Assembly: GCA_902587325.1 (NCBI GenBank)
Contig: CACIKV010000004.1
Coordinates: forward strand, 34,809-98,808
DNA from: an uncultured Bacteroidota bacterium
Lineage (GTDB): Bacteria > Bacteroidota > Bacteroidia > Flavobacteriales > Flavobacteriaceae
Direction: 5' to 3'
Length of the DNA: 64,000 nt
The notes below the pieces were generated by a model. That model had not been told where the DNA came from. It saw nothing but the letters and a program-made list of their open reading frames with translations, and made no database searches. Of the stretch, positions 15,005-24,084 are shown in pieces. The position numbers were made by a program, and so were the translations under genes. Position 1 is the first letter of the stretch; every line of letters starts with the position of its first letter.

Positions 15005-17560
15005 TTAAAAAGTAATTTCATATTCACCATTTGTTAATTCTATATAATTTTTATTGGTTCCATTAAAAATTACAGGCTTAAAATTCACTTTGACTGTTTT
15101 TTTACTATTTAAACTCAAAAGGTCAATCTTTACTAGCATTCCATCCGGGATACTTAATTTTAAATAAGATTTATTATCAATTTGCCAACTGATCGATAAT
15201 TTCCCAAATGGACTTGGGAATTGCCCTTCAATATTTTTTAGGTTAAAATTTGGCTTTGAAATAATCACTTCCGTCATTCCAGGCTTAGTTGTTTGTAATC
15301 CGAATACATACTCAGTAATAAGAATTGGAGGAAATACACTTTCAGTTTGAGCATCACTTCGAGTTCTTTCTACAAATTCGCCAGTCCTACCAGTACCATT
15401 TCGCCACCATTCTTCCCATAGTGTTCCATTTGTATCATTCTTAAGCATATGTTTAAAACGGTCATATAGCAAATTTAACGATGCCTTTTCGTATCCGTAT
15501 TCTGCTAGCCCTTTATGTAAAAAAAAAGACATTGCTGGACTTACCATGACAATACCATTTTCTCTTCTAATAAAGTTATGATTGTCTTTTTTTAATAATG
15601 TGTTTGCAATTGCTTTGCCCTGATTTCGAGTAGCTATTTTTCCTGCTAAAGCCATTGCATTCCCATGTTCGCTATAATGATTAGATCGTCTTCCATTGTT
15701 ATAAGAATCTGCAAACAATTGTTTATCATTATCCCACAGAAGTTGTAATGATTTCCTTAATTTTTTTGCCATTTGTAAATACCTGTCGCTTTCTTTTGTT
15801 TTATCCAGCCATTTCAAAATTTTCGAATAATCTTCTAATGCACCTAAATAATGTCCATTTAAATTTAAATTCGCACCTGTTCTATCATTTAAAGTATGAT
15901 CCAGCCAATAGGCAAAAGGAGGACTATCGATCATTTCGAGTTTATTTGTGTAGGAATTTAAAAGTTTCATTAACCTTTCAGCGAAAGGCAAAAGTTCTTT
16001 AACTGTTTCATAATCTCCAGAATATAATAAGTAGCTATATAAACTTCGTATCCATAAACAGTTAGAATCTAAAATAACCATAAAATCATCACCTGTTAAT
16101 GGTGCATAAGCTGGCATTAAACCATTTGCTTGCTGTTCTTGTGCAATTTGAACCAAGTAGCGACGTTGTAACGCGTAATCACCAAAGGTTAAAAAGTTAC
16201 CTAATGCTGCATAGTACCCTGTTTGTGCATATTGTCTTCTTTCTCTGTAATTATCAGTGTAGGCGTCTGTGGTACAAACATTTATAGTTTTTGTTGAGGC
16301 ATGCCATAAATCTTCAATCCATGTAGCTTCTGGAACTGAGATTTTACCTTTTTTTTCAAAAGGATATTGTAATTGTTGAATTCCTGCATATTGAATTTTT
16401 AGATTTTTTGTATTTCCCTTTATTGCAAGTGTCAAGTAACGAGTTGGTTTAAAATACATTGCTTGCCATGTATTTTTATTTTCAGATAATATTATTTTGT
16501 CATGATAATTTGAGGCTACAATATTATGTGTAAATGATTGATCTATAACATAAGGAGCTGCTAAAATGTGTATTTCAGTATTTTTTTCACCTTCAAGAAC
16601 TAATTTCGGTTTTCCGTTGATGACTTCTCCAAAATCAAAAACCAAATACCAAGTTTTATTTTGAGATGATGGAATAATTAACGGTTGATTATTATTTATA
16701 TAATTTTTTAATCCTTTTGATATGTTCTTGTCAAGAAAACCATCAAGAGCCAGTGATGTATTGTCAACATCATCAGATTCAATTAGCTTAGCATGTATAA
16801 TTTTGATAGCTTTAATTTCTTTTTCTTTTAAATACGGAATGTCTCTTGGAACCAAATTAGTCCATGGTGTTGTTAATGTAGTTGCCTTATCAGACAGTTT
16901 TGGAGAAGGCCATCCAGAATTACGTTTTAAAGGGATAGCATTTTCCCAATTGGAATCGTTAAAATCAATAGTTTCAAAACCAACGATTTTATTGTTTAGG
17001 TTGATGTTGTCATTAACTACAAGTTGAAATCTGTTTATCGGTTTTGAGTTATTGTCCCATGATAAATCATTGATTACTTTCCAACTTTCGTTTGTAATAA
17101 TTATTTTTTCGTCCGTATCTAACTGAACTAGTAATCCAGCTCTTCCATTAAGATGATATGATTTTGTACCCCTTTGAAAATGTACACGAGCTGCTATTGT
17201 GTTTTTACCTTTTTGCAATATTGATGAAATATCTAAAATATCAAAAGATTGATGATGCGGAGCTGACCTTGCAGGACCCTGACAAACGTACTTTCCATTT
17301 ATGTAAAGCTCATATTTTGTGGATGCTGAAATTCTTAATTTGGAAATGGCTGGTTTTTCTTTCAGATTAAAAGAATTTCTTGCTAACATAACATCAGATT
17401 CCATTTTTTCAGGTAACCAAATCCATTTTGCTTTCCAATTAGTATTAAACTTTCCATTATAATCTTGGGTCCAATAACCTTTAACTTCGTTTGGAAGATC
17501 TGAAATTTGACTGCTACTTAAAATTGAAAAGAGTAATAAAAAAATACGTGCAAATTTCAT
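15005..17560 (-). CDS. GH78-like (alpha-L-rhamnosidase family) glycoside hydrolase, secreted
   Basis: Protein of 851 residues with an N-terminal signal peptide (hydrophobic residues 5-17). The layout is that of bacterial GH78: N-terminal beta-sandwich domains (KWIWLPEKM near 45, a STKYELYINGKYV sugar-binding block near 80-92, HNIV/NYHD region near 345), an (alpha/alpha)6 barrel from about 410, and a C-terminal beta-sandwich. The catalytic region reads TDAYTDNYRERRQYAQTGY (431-449) in place of the common DCPQR-type motif, and the late NGTLWEEWW matches the MWERW block. It may therefore cleave something other than unsubstituted rhamnosides. By eye its GC content looks higher than that of the housekeeping genes. 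It follows the tRNA-fMet terminator and precedes the fucP remnant. Confidence 0.78.
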   Translation of the reverse strand: MKFARIFLLLFSILSSSQISDLPNEVKGYWTQDYNGKFNTNWKAKWIWLPEKMESDVMLARNSFNLKEKPAISKLRISASTKYELYINGKYVCQGPARSAPHHQSFDILDISSILQKGKNTIAARVHFQRGTKSYHLNGRAGLLVQLDTDEKIIITNESWKVINDLSWDNNSKPINRFQLVVNDNINLNNKIVGFETIDFNDSNWENAIPLKRNSGWPSPKLSDKATTLTTPWTNLVPRDIPYLKEKEIKAIKIIHAKLIESDDVDNTSLALDGFLDKNISKGLKNYINNNQPLIIPSSQNKTWYLVFDFGEVINGKPKLVLEGEKNTEIHILAAPYVIDQSFTHNIVASNYHDKIILSENKNTWQAMYFKPTRYLTLAIKGNTKNLKIQYAGIQQLQYPFEKKGKISVPEATWIEDLWHASTKTINVCTTDAYTDNYRERRQYAQTGYYAALGNFLTFGDYALQRRYLVQIAQEQQANGLMPAYAPLTGDDFMVILDSNCLWIRSLYSYLLYSGDYETVKELLPFAERLMKLLNSYTNKLEMIDSPPFAYWLDHTLNDRTGANLNLNGHYLGALEDYSKILKWLDKTKESDRYLQMAKKLRKSLQLLWDNDKQLFADSYNNGRRSNHYSEHGNAMALAGKIATRNQGKAIANTLLKKDNHNFIRRENGIVMVSPAMSFFLHKGLAEYGYEKASLNLLYDRFKHMLKNDTNGTLWEEWWRNGTGRTGEFVERTRSDAQTESVFPPILITEYVFGLQTTKPGMTEVIISKPNFNLKNIEGQFPSPFGKLSISWQIDNKSYLKLSIPDGMLVKIDLLSLNSKKTVKVNFKPVIFNGTNKNYIELTNGEYEITF

Positions 17561-17638
17561 AATATATCTAAGCTAAAGAAAAAATAAATAAAACAAAAAA
17601 GTAGTATTAATTGAATATTATCATATAACATTCAAATA

Positions 17639-17670
17639 AAAACGGACTAGTAAAAAAACTAGTCCGTTTT
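17639..17670 (-). terminator. Rho-independent terminator after tRNA-fMet
   Basis: Perfect 12-bp inverted repeat (AAACGGACTAG core at 17639-17650 and its complement at 17659-17670) with an 8-base A/T loop. On the minus strand it is followed by a T-rich stretch. It lies 6 bases after the tRNA 3' end. Confidence 0.85.
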
Positions 17671-17675
17671 CATAG

Positions 17676-17748
<73 letters not shown>

Positions 17749-17758
17749 ATTTGGAATG

Positions 17759-17766
17759 CAAATATA
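17759..17766 (-). promoter_or_regulatory. -7 promoter element of tRNA-fMet (TATATTTG)
   Basis: Exact match to the Bacteroidota -7 consensus TAnnTTTG on the minus strand, 10 bases before the mature tRNA 5' end. No clear -33 TTTG is seen. Confidence 0.65.
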
Positions 17767-17859
17767 TGATAAAAAAAATTATCGAAATATTCAGTTAAAA
17801 TTATTTAGTATTTAAATAATGAGGTTTAACGTTTTTTATGAAAAATATAATTAGAAAAC

Positions 17860-17867
17860 TAAATTTG
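17860..17867 (+). promoter_or_regulatory. -7 promoter element of era (TAAATTTG)
   Basis: Exact TAnnTTTG match ending only 4 bases before the GTG start of era. Transcription would begin at or next to the start codon, giving a leaderless or nearly leaderless mRNA. Confidence 0.6.
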
Positions 17868-17871
17868 TATT

Positions 17872-18756
17872 GTGAAACATAAATCTGCTTTTATAAATAT
17901 CATTGGAAATCCAAACGTAGGAAAATCTTCCTTAGTTAATTCTTTTATGGGTTATAAACTTTCAATTATAACTGCTAAAGCTCAAACTACTAGACATAGA
18001 ATTTTTTGTATTCTAAACAGTAAAAATTTTCAGTTTGTCTTCTCCGATACACCTGGACTTATAGAACCTAAAAATAAGCTTCATGAATCAATGATGAATT
18101 TTGTAAAATCATCATATGATGATGCTGATATAATTATTTATGTAGTTGATGCATCAAGCAAAGAAATTATTAATAAAAATTTTAAATTAAAATTAAAATC
18201 TTTAAGTATTCCTGTCATAATAGTAATCAATAAAATTGATTTAATTAATAATGAAAAACTACACCTATTAATCGAAGAAATTAAAAATGATTTTACGGAT
18301 TCATTAATTTTTCCAATTTCAGTCAAAGAAAATTTTAATGTTAAAACCGTTTTAGAAAACTTAAAGAATTTATCTCCAATTTCACCACCTTATTTTCCCA
18401 AGGATCAAATAACCGATAAACCAGAGCGTTTTTTCGTAAATGAAATTATAAGAGAAAAAATACTTAAATTCTATAAAAAAGAGATTCCATATGCAGTTGA
18501 AGTAGTTACAAATTCTTTTAAATATTCAAATAAAATCCTAAAAATTGACTCAACAATCTATGTTGAAAGATCGACTCAAAAGGGAATTCTAATTGGTCAT
18601 AAAGGCAAATCTCTCACTGAAATAGGAAAGAAATCAAGAATTGAATTGGAAAATTTTTTTAATAAAAAAGTTTTTTTAGAGATTAGAGTTAAGGTTAGTA
18701 AGAATTGGAAATCAAGCAGATCATCATTAAAAAGGTTTGGATATGATTCTAATTAA
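17872..18756 (+). CDS. era: GTPase Era
   Basis: Ribosome-assembly GTPase of 294 residues, the normal Era length. It binds 16S rRNA during maturation of the 30S subunit. The GTPase domain has P-loop GNPNVGKSS at 12-20, the switch I TT at 39-40, DTPG at 59-62 and NKID at 120-123. The C-terminal KH domain contains the GHKGKSL loop near residue 240. The start is GTG at 17872: the next in-frame Met lies after the P-loop, so no other start is possible. A -7 promoter element is almost on top of the start. It is followed by der after 42 bases. Confidence 0.96.
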   Translation: MKHKSAFINIIGNPNVGKSSLVNSFMGYKLSIITAKAQTTRHRIFCILNSKNFQFVFSDTPGLIEPKNKLHESMMNFVKSSYDDADIIIYVVDASSKEIINKNFKLKLKSLSIPVIIVINKIDLINNEKLHLLIEEIKNDFTDSLIFPISVKENFNVKTVLENLKNLSPISPPYFPKDQITDKPERFFVNEIIREKILKFYKKEIPYAVEVVTNSFKYSNKILKIDSTIYVERSTQKGILIGHKGKSLTEIGKKSRIELENFFNKKVFLEIRVKVSKNWKSSRSSLKRFGYDSN

Positions 18757-18773
18757 AATTGCTTGTAATAAGT

Positions 18774-18781
18774 TAGATTTG
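18774..18781 (+). promoter_or_regulatory. -7 promoter element of der (TAGATTTG)
   Basis: Exact TAnnTTTG match 17 bases before the der ATG, so der probably has its own start site with a leader of about 10 bases. Confidence 0.6.
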
Positions 18782-18798
18782 TAATCTTTTTTTAAATA

Positions 18799-20103
18799 AT
18801 GGAGTCAATTGTTGCTATAGTTGGAAGACCAAACGTTGGAAAATCTACACTTTTTAATAGATTATCTAAAAGGAATCTTGCTATTGTTGATCCTCAAAGT
18901 GGTGTTACTAGAGATAGACATTATTCTTCTTCAGATTGGAACGGTAAAAAATTTACAATAATTGATACTGGAGGATATGTAACAGGGAGTGATGATAAAT
19001 ATGAAAAGGAAATTGATAAACAAGTAATTATTGCATTAGAGGAATGTGATAAAATAATTTTCGTTGTTGATGTAAATGAATCGAATAATTCTTTGGATAA
19101 AGAAATTTCTAAAATATTACATAAAACAAATAAACCAGTTCTTTTAGCTGTAAATAAAGTTGATAAGAATAGTCTTATAAATGATTCTCTAGAATTTTAC
19201 AATTTAGGTTTTGAAAGTTTGTTTGCACTATCAGCAATTAATGGTAGTGGTACTGGAGAATTACTAGATGAATTAGTTAGTAATTTTAATAAAGATGAAA
19301 AGGAAATTGATAACGATTTGCCATCTTTTGCTGTAGTTGGTAGACCTAATGCAGGTAAATCTTCTTTTATTAATGCAATTATCGGAGAAGATAGAAATAT
19401 AGTTAAGAATGAACCTGGTACAACCAGAGATAGTATTGATACTATTTATAATAAGTTTGATTTTAAATTTAAAATCATTGATACTGCAGGAATAAGAAAA
19501 AAATCAAAAATTGATTCTAATTTAGAATTTTATTCTGTTGTTAGATCAATAAAATCAATCGAACAATGTGATGTTTGTCTTTTGATCATTGATGCTAGTA
19601 GAGGATTTGATAGTCAAATTAAAAATATTTTTTGGCTCGCTCATAGAAGGAATAAAGCAATAATTATTTTAGTAAATAAATGGGATTTAGTTGAAAAGTC
19701 TAATAACACAGTGAAAGATTTTGAAAAATTAATCAAAAAAGAAATACAACCTTTTGATGATATAAATATCTTATTTATCTCATGTATTAATAAACAAAGA
19801 ATTTATAAATCTTTGGAGTGTGCTATCGAAGTATTTAAAACCAGATCCAAGCAAATAAAAACAAGTAAATTAAATAACGATTTGTTACCATTAATTCACT
19901 CATATCCACCTCCTTCAAACAAAGGAAAAAGAATAAAAATCAAGTATTGTAGTCAGCTACCTGGTAAATATCCTCAATTTGCTTTTTTTGCGAATCTTCC
20001 ACAGTATATAAAAGACCCATACAAAAGATTTTTAGAAAATAATATTAGAAAAATTTATGGATTCACAAGTGTTCCAATAAAAATATATTTTAGAAAGAAG
20101 TAA
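18799..20103 (+). CDS. der: GTPase Der (EngA)
   Basis: Double GTPase of 434 residues needed for assembly of the 50S ribosomal subunit. The first GTPase domain has P-loop GRPNVGKST at 9-17, DTGG at 56-59 and NKVD at 119-122. The second has GRPNAGKSS at 181-189 with DTAGIRKKSK and NKWD. A C-terminal KH-like domain ends in PIKIYFRKK, as usual for Der. It is a separate unit from era but next to it, both on the plus strand. Its stop abuts the stop of the convergent MerR-like gene with no base between. Confidence 0.97.
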   Translation: MESIVAIVGRPNVGKSTLFNRLSKRNLAIVDPQSGVTRDRHYSSSDWNGKKFTIIDTGGYVTGSDDKYEKEIDKQVIIALEECDKIIFVVDVNESNNSLDKEISKILHKTNKPVLLAVNKVDKNSLINDSLEFYNLGFESLFALSAINGSGTGELLDELVSNFNKDEKEIDNDLPSFAVVGRPNAGKSSFINAIIGEDRNIVKNEPGTTRDSIDTIYNKFDFKFKIIDTAGIRKKSKIDSNLEFYSVVRSIKSIEQCDVCLLIIDASRGFDSQIKNIFWLAHRRNKAIIILVNKWDLVEKSNNTVKDFEKLIKKEIQPFDDINILFISCINKQRIYKSLECAIEVFKTRSKQIKTSKLNNDLLPLIHSYPPPSNKGKRIKIKYCSQLPGKYPQFAFFANLPQYIKDPYKRFLENNIRKIYGFTSVPIKIYFRKK

Positions 20104-20421
20104 TTATAATTCTTTTTCAATATTTTCTAAATTAAATTTTATTTTTTCTAGTTTTTGTACGATTTCAATTTTTTTTGATTCCGTTTTTAATTTTTCTTTG
20201 GCTCCCTCAATTGTAAAACCTCTAATTTTTAAAAGATTATAAATTAGTTTGAGATTTTCAATATCAATTGAATTGTATTTTCTTGTGCCCTTGATTGTTT
20301 TTTTTGGATTCAATATTTCAAATTCTTTTTCCCAAAACCTCAACAATGATGGGTTAAGATTAAAAGCATTTGATATCTCTCCAATATTGTAGTAAAGTTT
20401 TTCTGGAAGATTTATTTTCAT
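20104..20421 (-). CDS. MerR-family transcriptional regulator
   Basis: Small protein of 105 residues. An N-terminal MerR-type winged helix (YNIGEISNAFNLNPSLLRFW, then GTRKY and IENLKLIYNLLKIRGFTIEG) is followed by a short C-terminal coiled coil. No ligand-binding domain or metal-binding cysteines are present, so it is the short type common in Flavobacteriia next to an M23 peptidase gene. Its start overlaps the peptidase stop by one base (TAATG), so the two are translationally coupled. The target genes are unknown. Confidence 0.85.
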   Translation of the reverse strand: MKINLPEKLYYNIGEISNAFNLNPSLLRFWEKEFEILNPKKTIKGTRKYNSIDIENLKLIYNLLKIRGFTIEGAKEKLKTESKKIEIVQKLEKIKFNLENIEKEL

Positions 20422-21398
20422 TAATCGAGTGATTGATTCTCTTGACTGGATATTTTTAAAATTTCATCGAATTCCTCTGGAGACAGGTTACTGTAGAAAT
20501 AATTTACTGGATTAACTTTTTTTCCGTCCTTATGAACCTCATAATGGAGATGAACACCTTTTGACCTTCCAGTATTTCCTACAAAACCAATAATATCACC
20601 TTTTTTAACATTTTGTCCTCTTTTGACATTATAGGAGTTTAGGTGAGCATATAGAGTTAAATAGCCAAAACCATGATCTATTCTTATATGTTTTCCATAT
20701 CCAATAGCTCTATTGTCTGCGCGTTTAACAATACCATTACTTGCAGCGTAAACAGGTGTATTTTTGGGTGCAGAAAAATCAATTCCACTATGCATTTTTC
20801 TAGATTTGTCAAATGGATCAGTTCTTATTCCAAATCCTGAAGCGATTCTATTTAAATCATCATTTTTAATAGGCTGAATAGAAGGTATTGCAGCTAGCAT
20901 TAGTTGTTTATTTTTTGCAAGACTTTCAATCTCATCCAAAGATTTTGATTGAATAACAATTTGCTTGGTTAGTATATCTATTTTTTTTGTTGTTTCTATT
21001 ATTAGATCTGAATTTTCAAATCCCTCTAGGTTAGAATATCTGTTAATACCTCCAAAACCTGCTTTTCTAATGTCAGGATCAATTGGGTTAGCTTCGAAAA
21101 GTACCCTATATATGTTATTGTCTCTTGATTCTAAATCATTCAAGACTGTTTCAAGCTTATTAAGCCTGTTATTTAGTATATCAATTTGAATCTCATAATT
21201 TTTCAATTCTCTTTCTTGAGAAAGTTCTTTTGGGGTATTTAAATAAGGTGTACTTAATAAAATAAATAAAGAAATTACTCCAAAAATAAAAGTCACAAAA
21301 ATAAAAGTTGTTACATTAATTAATTTTGTCCTACTAGAAACTTTTATCTCTTTAAAGGAGAGAGAACTTTTATCGTAATAAAATTTTGATTTACTCAT
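20421..21398 (-). CDS. M23-family (LytM) murein endopeptidase, membrane-anchored
   Basis: Protein of 325 residues with one transmembrane helix (about 27-49), a periplasmic coiled coil (60-95 and 130-165) and a C-terminal LytM/peptidase M23 domain (185-305). Zinc ligands H203 and D207 (KMHSGIDF), and H283 and H285 (GVHLHYEVH), are all present, so the enzyme should be active, cutting peptide cross-links in peptidoglycan. The GYGKHIRIDHGFGYLTLYAH core is typical. It is the first gene of a two-gene unit with the MerR regulator and is divergent from alaS. Confidence 0.93.
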   Translation of the reverse strand: MSKSKFYYDKSSLSFKEIKVSSRTKLINVTTFIFVTFIFGVISLFILLSTPYLNTPKELSQERELKNYEIQIDILNNRLNKLETVLNDLESRDNNIYRVLFEANPIDPDIRKAGFGGINRYSNLEGFENSDLIIETTKKIDILTKQIVIQSKSLDEIESLAKNKQLMLAAIPSIQPIKNDDLNRIASGFGIRTDPFDKSRKMHSGIDFSAPKNTPVYAASNGIVKRADNRAIGYGKHIRIDHGFGYLTLYAHLNSYNVKRGQNVKKGDIIGFVGNTGRSKGVHLHYEVHKDGKKVNPVNYFYSNLSPEEFDEILKISSQENQSLD

Positions 21399-21480
21399 AA
21401 AAAACTTTTTTTGATTGAGTAGTCGATATTTATTTTTTACTTTGTAAATATAAAGATTCTATTTAAAGTAAATATTAATA

Positions 21481-24084
21481 ATGGATTCAAATAGCATAAG
21501 AAAAAAATTTATTGATTTTTTTAAGGATAAAGAACATTTAAATGTACAATCTTCCCCTATAATTTCAAAAAATGATTCTTCATTAATGTTTACAAATGCA
21601 GGTATGAATCAATTTAAAACTATCTTTTTAGGTGGAAAAAACAATCATGGCCAACGTGTTGTTAATTCTCAAAAATGTTTGAGAGTTTCTGGGAAACACA
21701 ATGATTTAGAGGAAGTTGGAATTGATCATTATCATCATACAATGTTTGAAATGTTAGGTAATTGGAGCTTCGGTAATTATTTTAAAAAGGAAATCATTAA
21801 TTGGAGTTGGGAGCTTTTAACCCAAAATTTTAATCTTTCACCTGATGATCTATATGTTACAGTATTTGAAGGAAATCAGGATGATGGATTAGATTTAGAT
21901 TCTGAGGCATTTAATATATGGAACAAAATTGTAGATAAATCAAAAATTATTTTAGGAAATAAAAAAGATAATTTTTGGGAAATGGGAGATACTGGTCCAT
22001 GTGGGCCGTGCTCTGAAATTCATATTGATTTAAGATCTGAAGAAGAAAAAATTAAAATAAATGCTATTGACTTAGTTAATAAAGATCATCCACAAATAAT
22101 TGAACTATGGAACCTAGTGTTTATTCAGTTTAACAGAAAAGCAAATGGAGATTTAGAACCTCTTCCAAACAAGCATATTGATACTGGAATGGGGTTTGAA
22201 AGACTGGTTAGAGTTATTCAGAAAAAAAAATCTAATTATGATACAGATATTTTTTCTCCTCTAATTATTGAGATTGAAAAATTATCAAAATTTAAATATG
22301 GTTCTGATAAAAAAAGGGATATAGCTTTTCGAGTTATTTCAGATCATTTAAGAGCAGTTGCATTTTGTATAGCTGATGGTCAAATACCTGGCAGCTCTGG
22401 TCCTTCATATGTTGTTAGAAGAATTTTAAGAAGAGCTATTAGGTACGGTTATACATTTCTAAACTTTAATGAACCTTTTATCTATTGTTTAGTAGATGTA
22501 CTTGCGAACCAATTTCAAGGAATTTATCCAGAATTAATTAAAGAAAGATTAAATATAAAATCTATTATTAATCATGAAGAAAAAACATTTTTAAAAACTT
22601 TATCTCTAGGTATTGATAAGTTAAATACAATAATTAAAAAAAATGACGACAAAATTATTTCAGGTAAGGATGTCTTTGAGCTTTACGATACCTATGGTTT
22701 CCCAATCGATTTAACATCATTAATACTAAGTGAAAACAAATTAAGCTTTAATCTTGAGGATTTTAACCTATATCTCAATCAACAAAAAGAGAGATCTAAA
22801 GTTTCATCATTTTCAAAAAGCACTGACTGGAATATTGTTAATAAAGGTAGTACTTCAAAATTTGTTGGTTATGATAAATTAACTTCTACATCAATAATAA
22901 AAAAGTACAGAACAGTAGAAACAAAAAAAGAAAAATTTAAGGAATTAGTTTTTAATCAGACCCCCTTTTATCCTGAGGGTGGTGGTCAAGTTGGAGATGT
23001 AGGTGAAATTATTTCAAAGTCTGGTGTTTCATTCGATGTAATTAGTACCAAAAAAGAAAATGAAGAAATAATCCATATTGTCAGAGATTTTAGAATGGAG
23101 GAAAGTTTTGAGTATAAACTCTTAGTTAACAAAATTAAAAGAAGAAATTCATCATCTAATCACACTGCTACTCACTTGTTACATCAAGCTTTAAGAAAAG
23201 TCTTGGGGAACCATGTTGAACAGAGAGGGTCTCTCGTAAATGATAAGTATTTAAGATTTGATTTTTCACATTTTAAAAAGATAGAAACATCAGATTTATT
23301 ATTAATTCAAAACTTTGTTAATGATAGAATTAATGAGTCTATTAAACTTGAAGAAAATAGGGAAGAAAACTATAAAACTGCGATCAATAATGGAGTTGTT
23401 GCGTTATTTGGAGAAAAATATGGAGACAAAGTTAGATCAATCAAATTTGGCAATTCTTATGAGCTATGCGGAGGAACTCATGTGCAAAACACACTTTCAT
23501 TAAGAGTTTTTAAAATAATAAGTGAAGGCTCTGTATCCTCTGGTATAAGAAGAATTGAGGCTATTTCTGGACTATCTGCAATTGAAACCCTCTTAGATAG
23601 ATCTGAAGAATTAGATAGTATTGGTCAATTAGTTTCATCTAAAACAAATATTTTTGAGAGTGTTATTTCATTGCAAAATGAAAAAAAATCTTTAGTGAAA
23701 TCAACTAAAAAATTAGAAAATCAAATTCTTTTAACTAAATCACAAGAAATGGCATTAAAGGTTAAAAAAATAAATAATATTAATTTTTTGGTTTCTAAAG
23801 TTGATTTAAGTTCATCTAATATGAAATCATTATGTTTTTCTTTAGGTAAAAAGCTAAAAGATTTATTTTTAGTATTGGTCTCGGAAAGTAAAAGTGTTTC
23901 AGTAGTTTGTTATATTTCTAATACATTAATTGAAAGAAAAAATCTAAATGCTGAAATAGTTATCAAAAAAATCTGCGAAGAAATTTCCGGAGCAGGAGGA
24001 GGGCAAAAACACTTTGCTACCGCTTCTGGGAAAAAACAAATTTCAGAGCAAAATCTTTATAAACTTTTAAAGGACTTTCTATGA
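21481..24084 (+). CDS. alaS: Alanyl-tRNA synthetase
   Basis: Class II synthetase of 867 residues, full length. The N-terminal catalytic domain opens with RKKFIDFFKDKEH and contains NAGMNQFK and GDTGPCGPCSEIH. The editing domain has the zinc-binding HTATH (H561, H565) and CGGTH (C663, H667) motifs, and the C-terminal DHHA1 region ends with SGAGGGQKHFATASGK. It charges tRNA-Ala and clears mischarged Ser and Gly. It is divergent from the M23 peptidase, and its 3' end overlaps the convergent DUF4136 gene by 6 bases. Confidence 0.98.
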   Translation: MDSNSIRKKFIDFFKDKEHLNVQSSPIISKNDSSLMFTNAGMNQFKTIFLGGKNNHGQRVVNSQKCLRVSGKHNDLEEVGIDHYHHTMFEMLGNWSFGNYFKKEIINWSWELLTQNFNLSPDDLYVTVFEGNQDDGLDLDSEAFNIWNKIVDKSKIILGNKKDNFWEMGDTGPCGPCSEIHIDLRSEEEKIKINAIDLVNKDHPQIIELWNLVFIQFNRKANGDLEPLPNKHIDTGMGFERLVRVIQKKKSNYDTDIFSPLIIEIEKLSKFKYGSDKKRDIAFRVISDHLRAVAFCIADGQIPGSSGPSYVVRRILRRAIRYGYTFLNFNEPFIYCLVDVLANQFQGIYPELIKERLNIKSIINHEEKTFLKTLSLGIDKLNTIIKKNDDKIISGKDVFELYDTYGFPIDLTSLILSENKLSFNLEDFNLYLNQQKERSKVSSFSKSTDWNIVNKGSTSKFVGYDKLTSTSIIKKYRTVETKKEKFKELVFNQTPFYPEGGGQVGDVGEIISKSGVSFDVISTKKENEEIIHIVRDFRMEESFEYKLLVNKIKRRNSSSNHTATHLLHQALRKVLGNHVEQRGSLVNDKYLRFDFSHFKKIETSDLLLIQNFVNDRINESIKLEENREENYKTAINNGVVALFGEKYGDKVRSIKFGNSYELCGGTHVQNTLSLRVFKIISEGSVSSGIRRIEAISGLSAIETLLDRSEELDSIGQLVSSKTNIFESVISLQNEKKSLVKSTKKLENQILLTKSQEMALKVKKINNINFLVSKVDLSSSNMKSLCFSLGKKLKDLFLVLVSESKSVSVVCYISNTLIERKNLNAEIVIKKICEEISGAGGGQKHFATASGKKQISEQNLYKLLKDFL

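Noticed and set aside
14566..15005. The 9-A run at 14986-14994 as a sequencing frameshift that breaks an otherwise complete fucP
   Set aside because: The sequence upstream is the natural 3' end of the GH78-like gene in every frame considered; no N-terminal fucP sequence is present, so a simple indel cannot explain the short gene.
1613..17560. Rhamnose catabolism, suggested by the RhaT-like and GH78-like genes
   Set aside because: No rhamnose isomerase, kinase, lactonase, or rhamnonate-specific aldolase is seen. Family names alone do not fix the substrate, and the enzyme set fits another route better.
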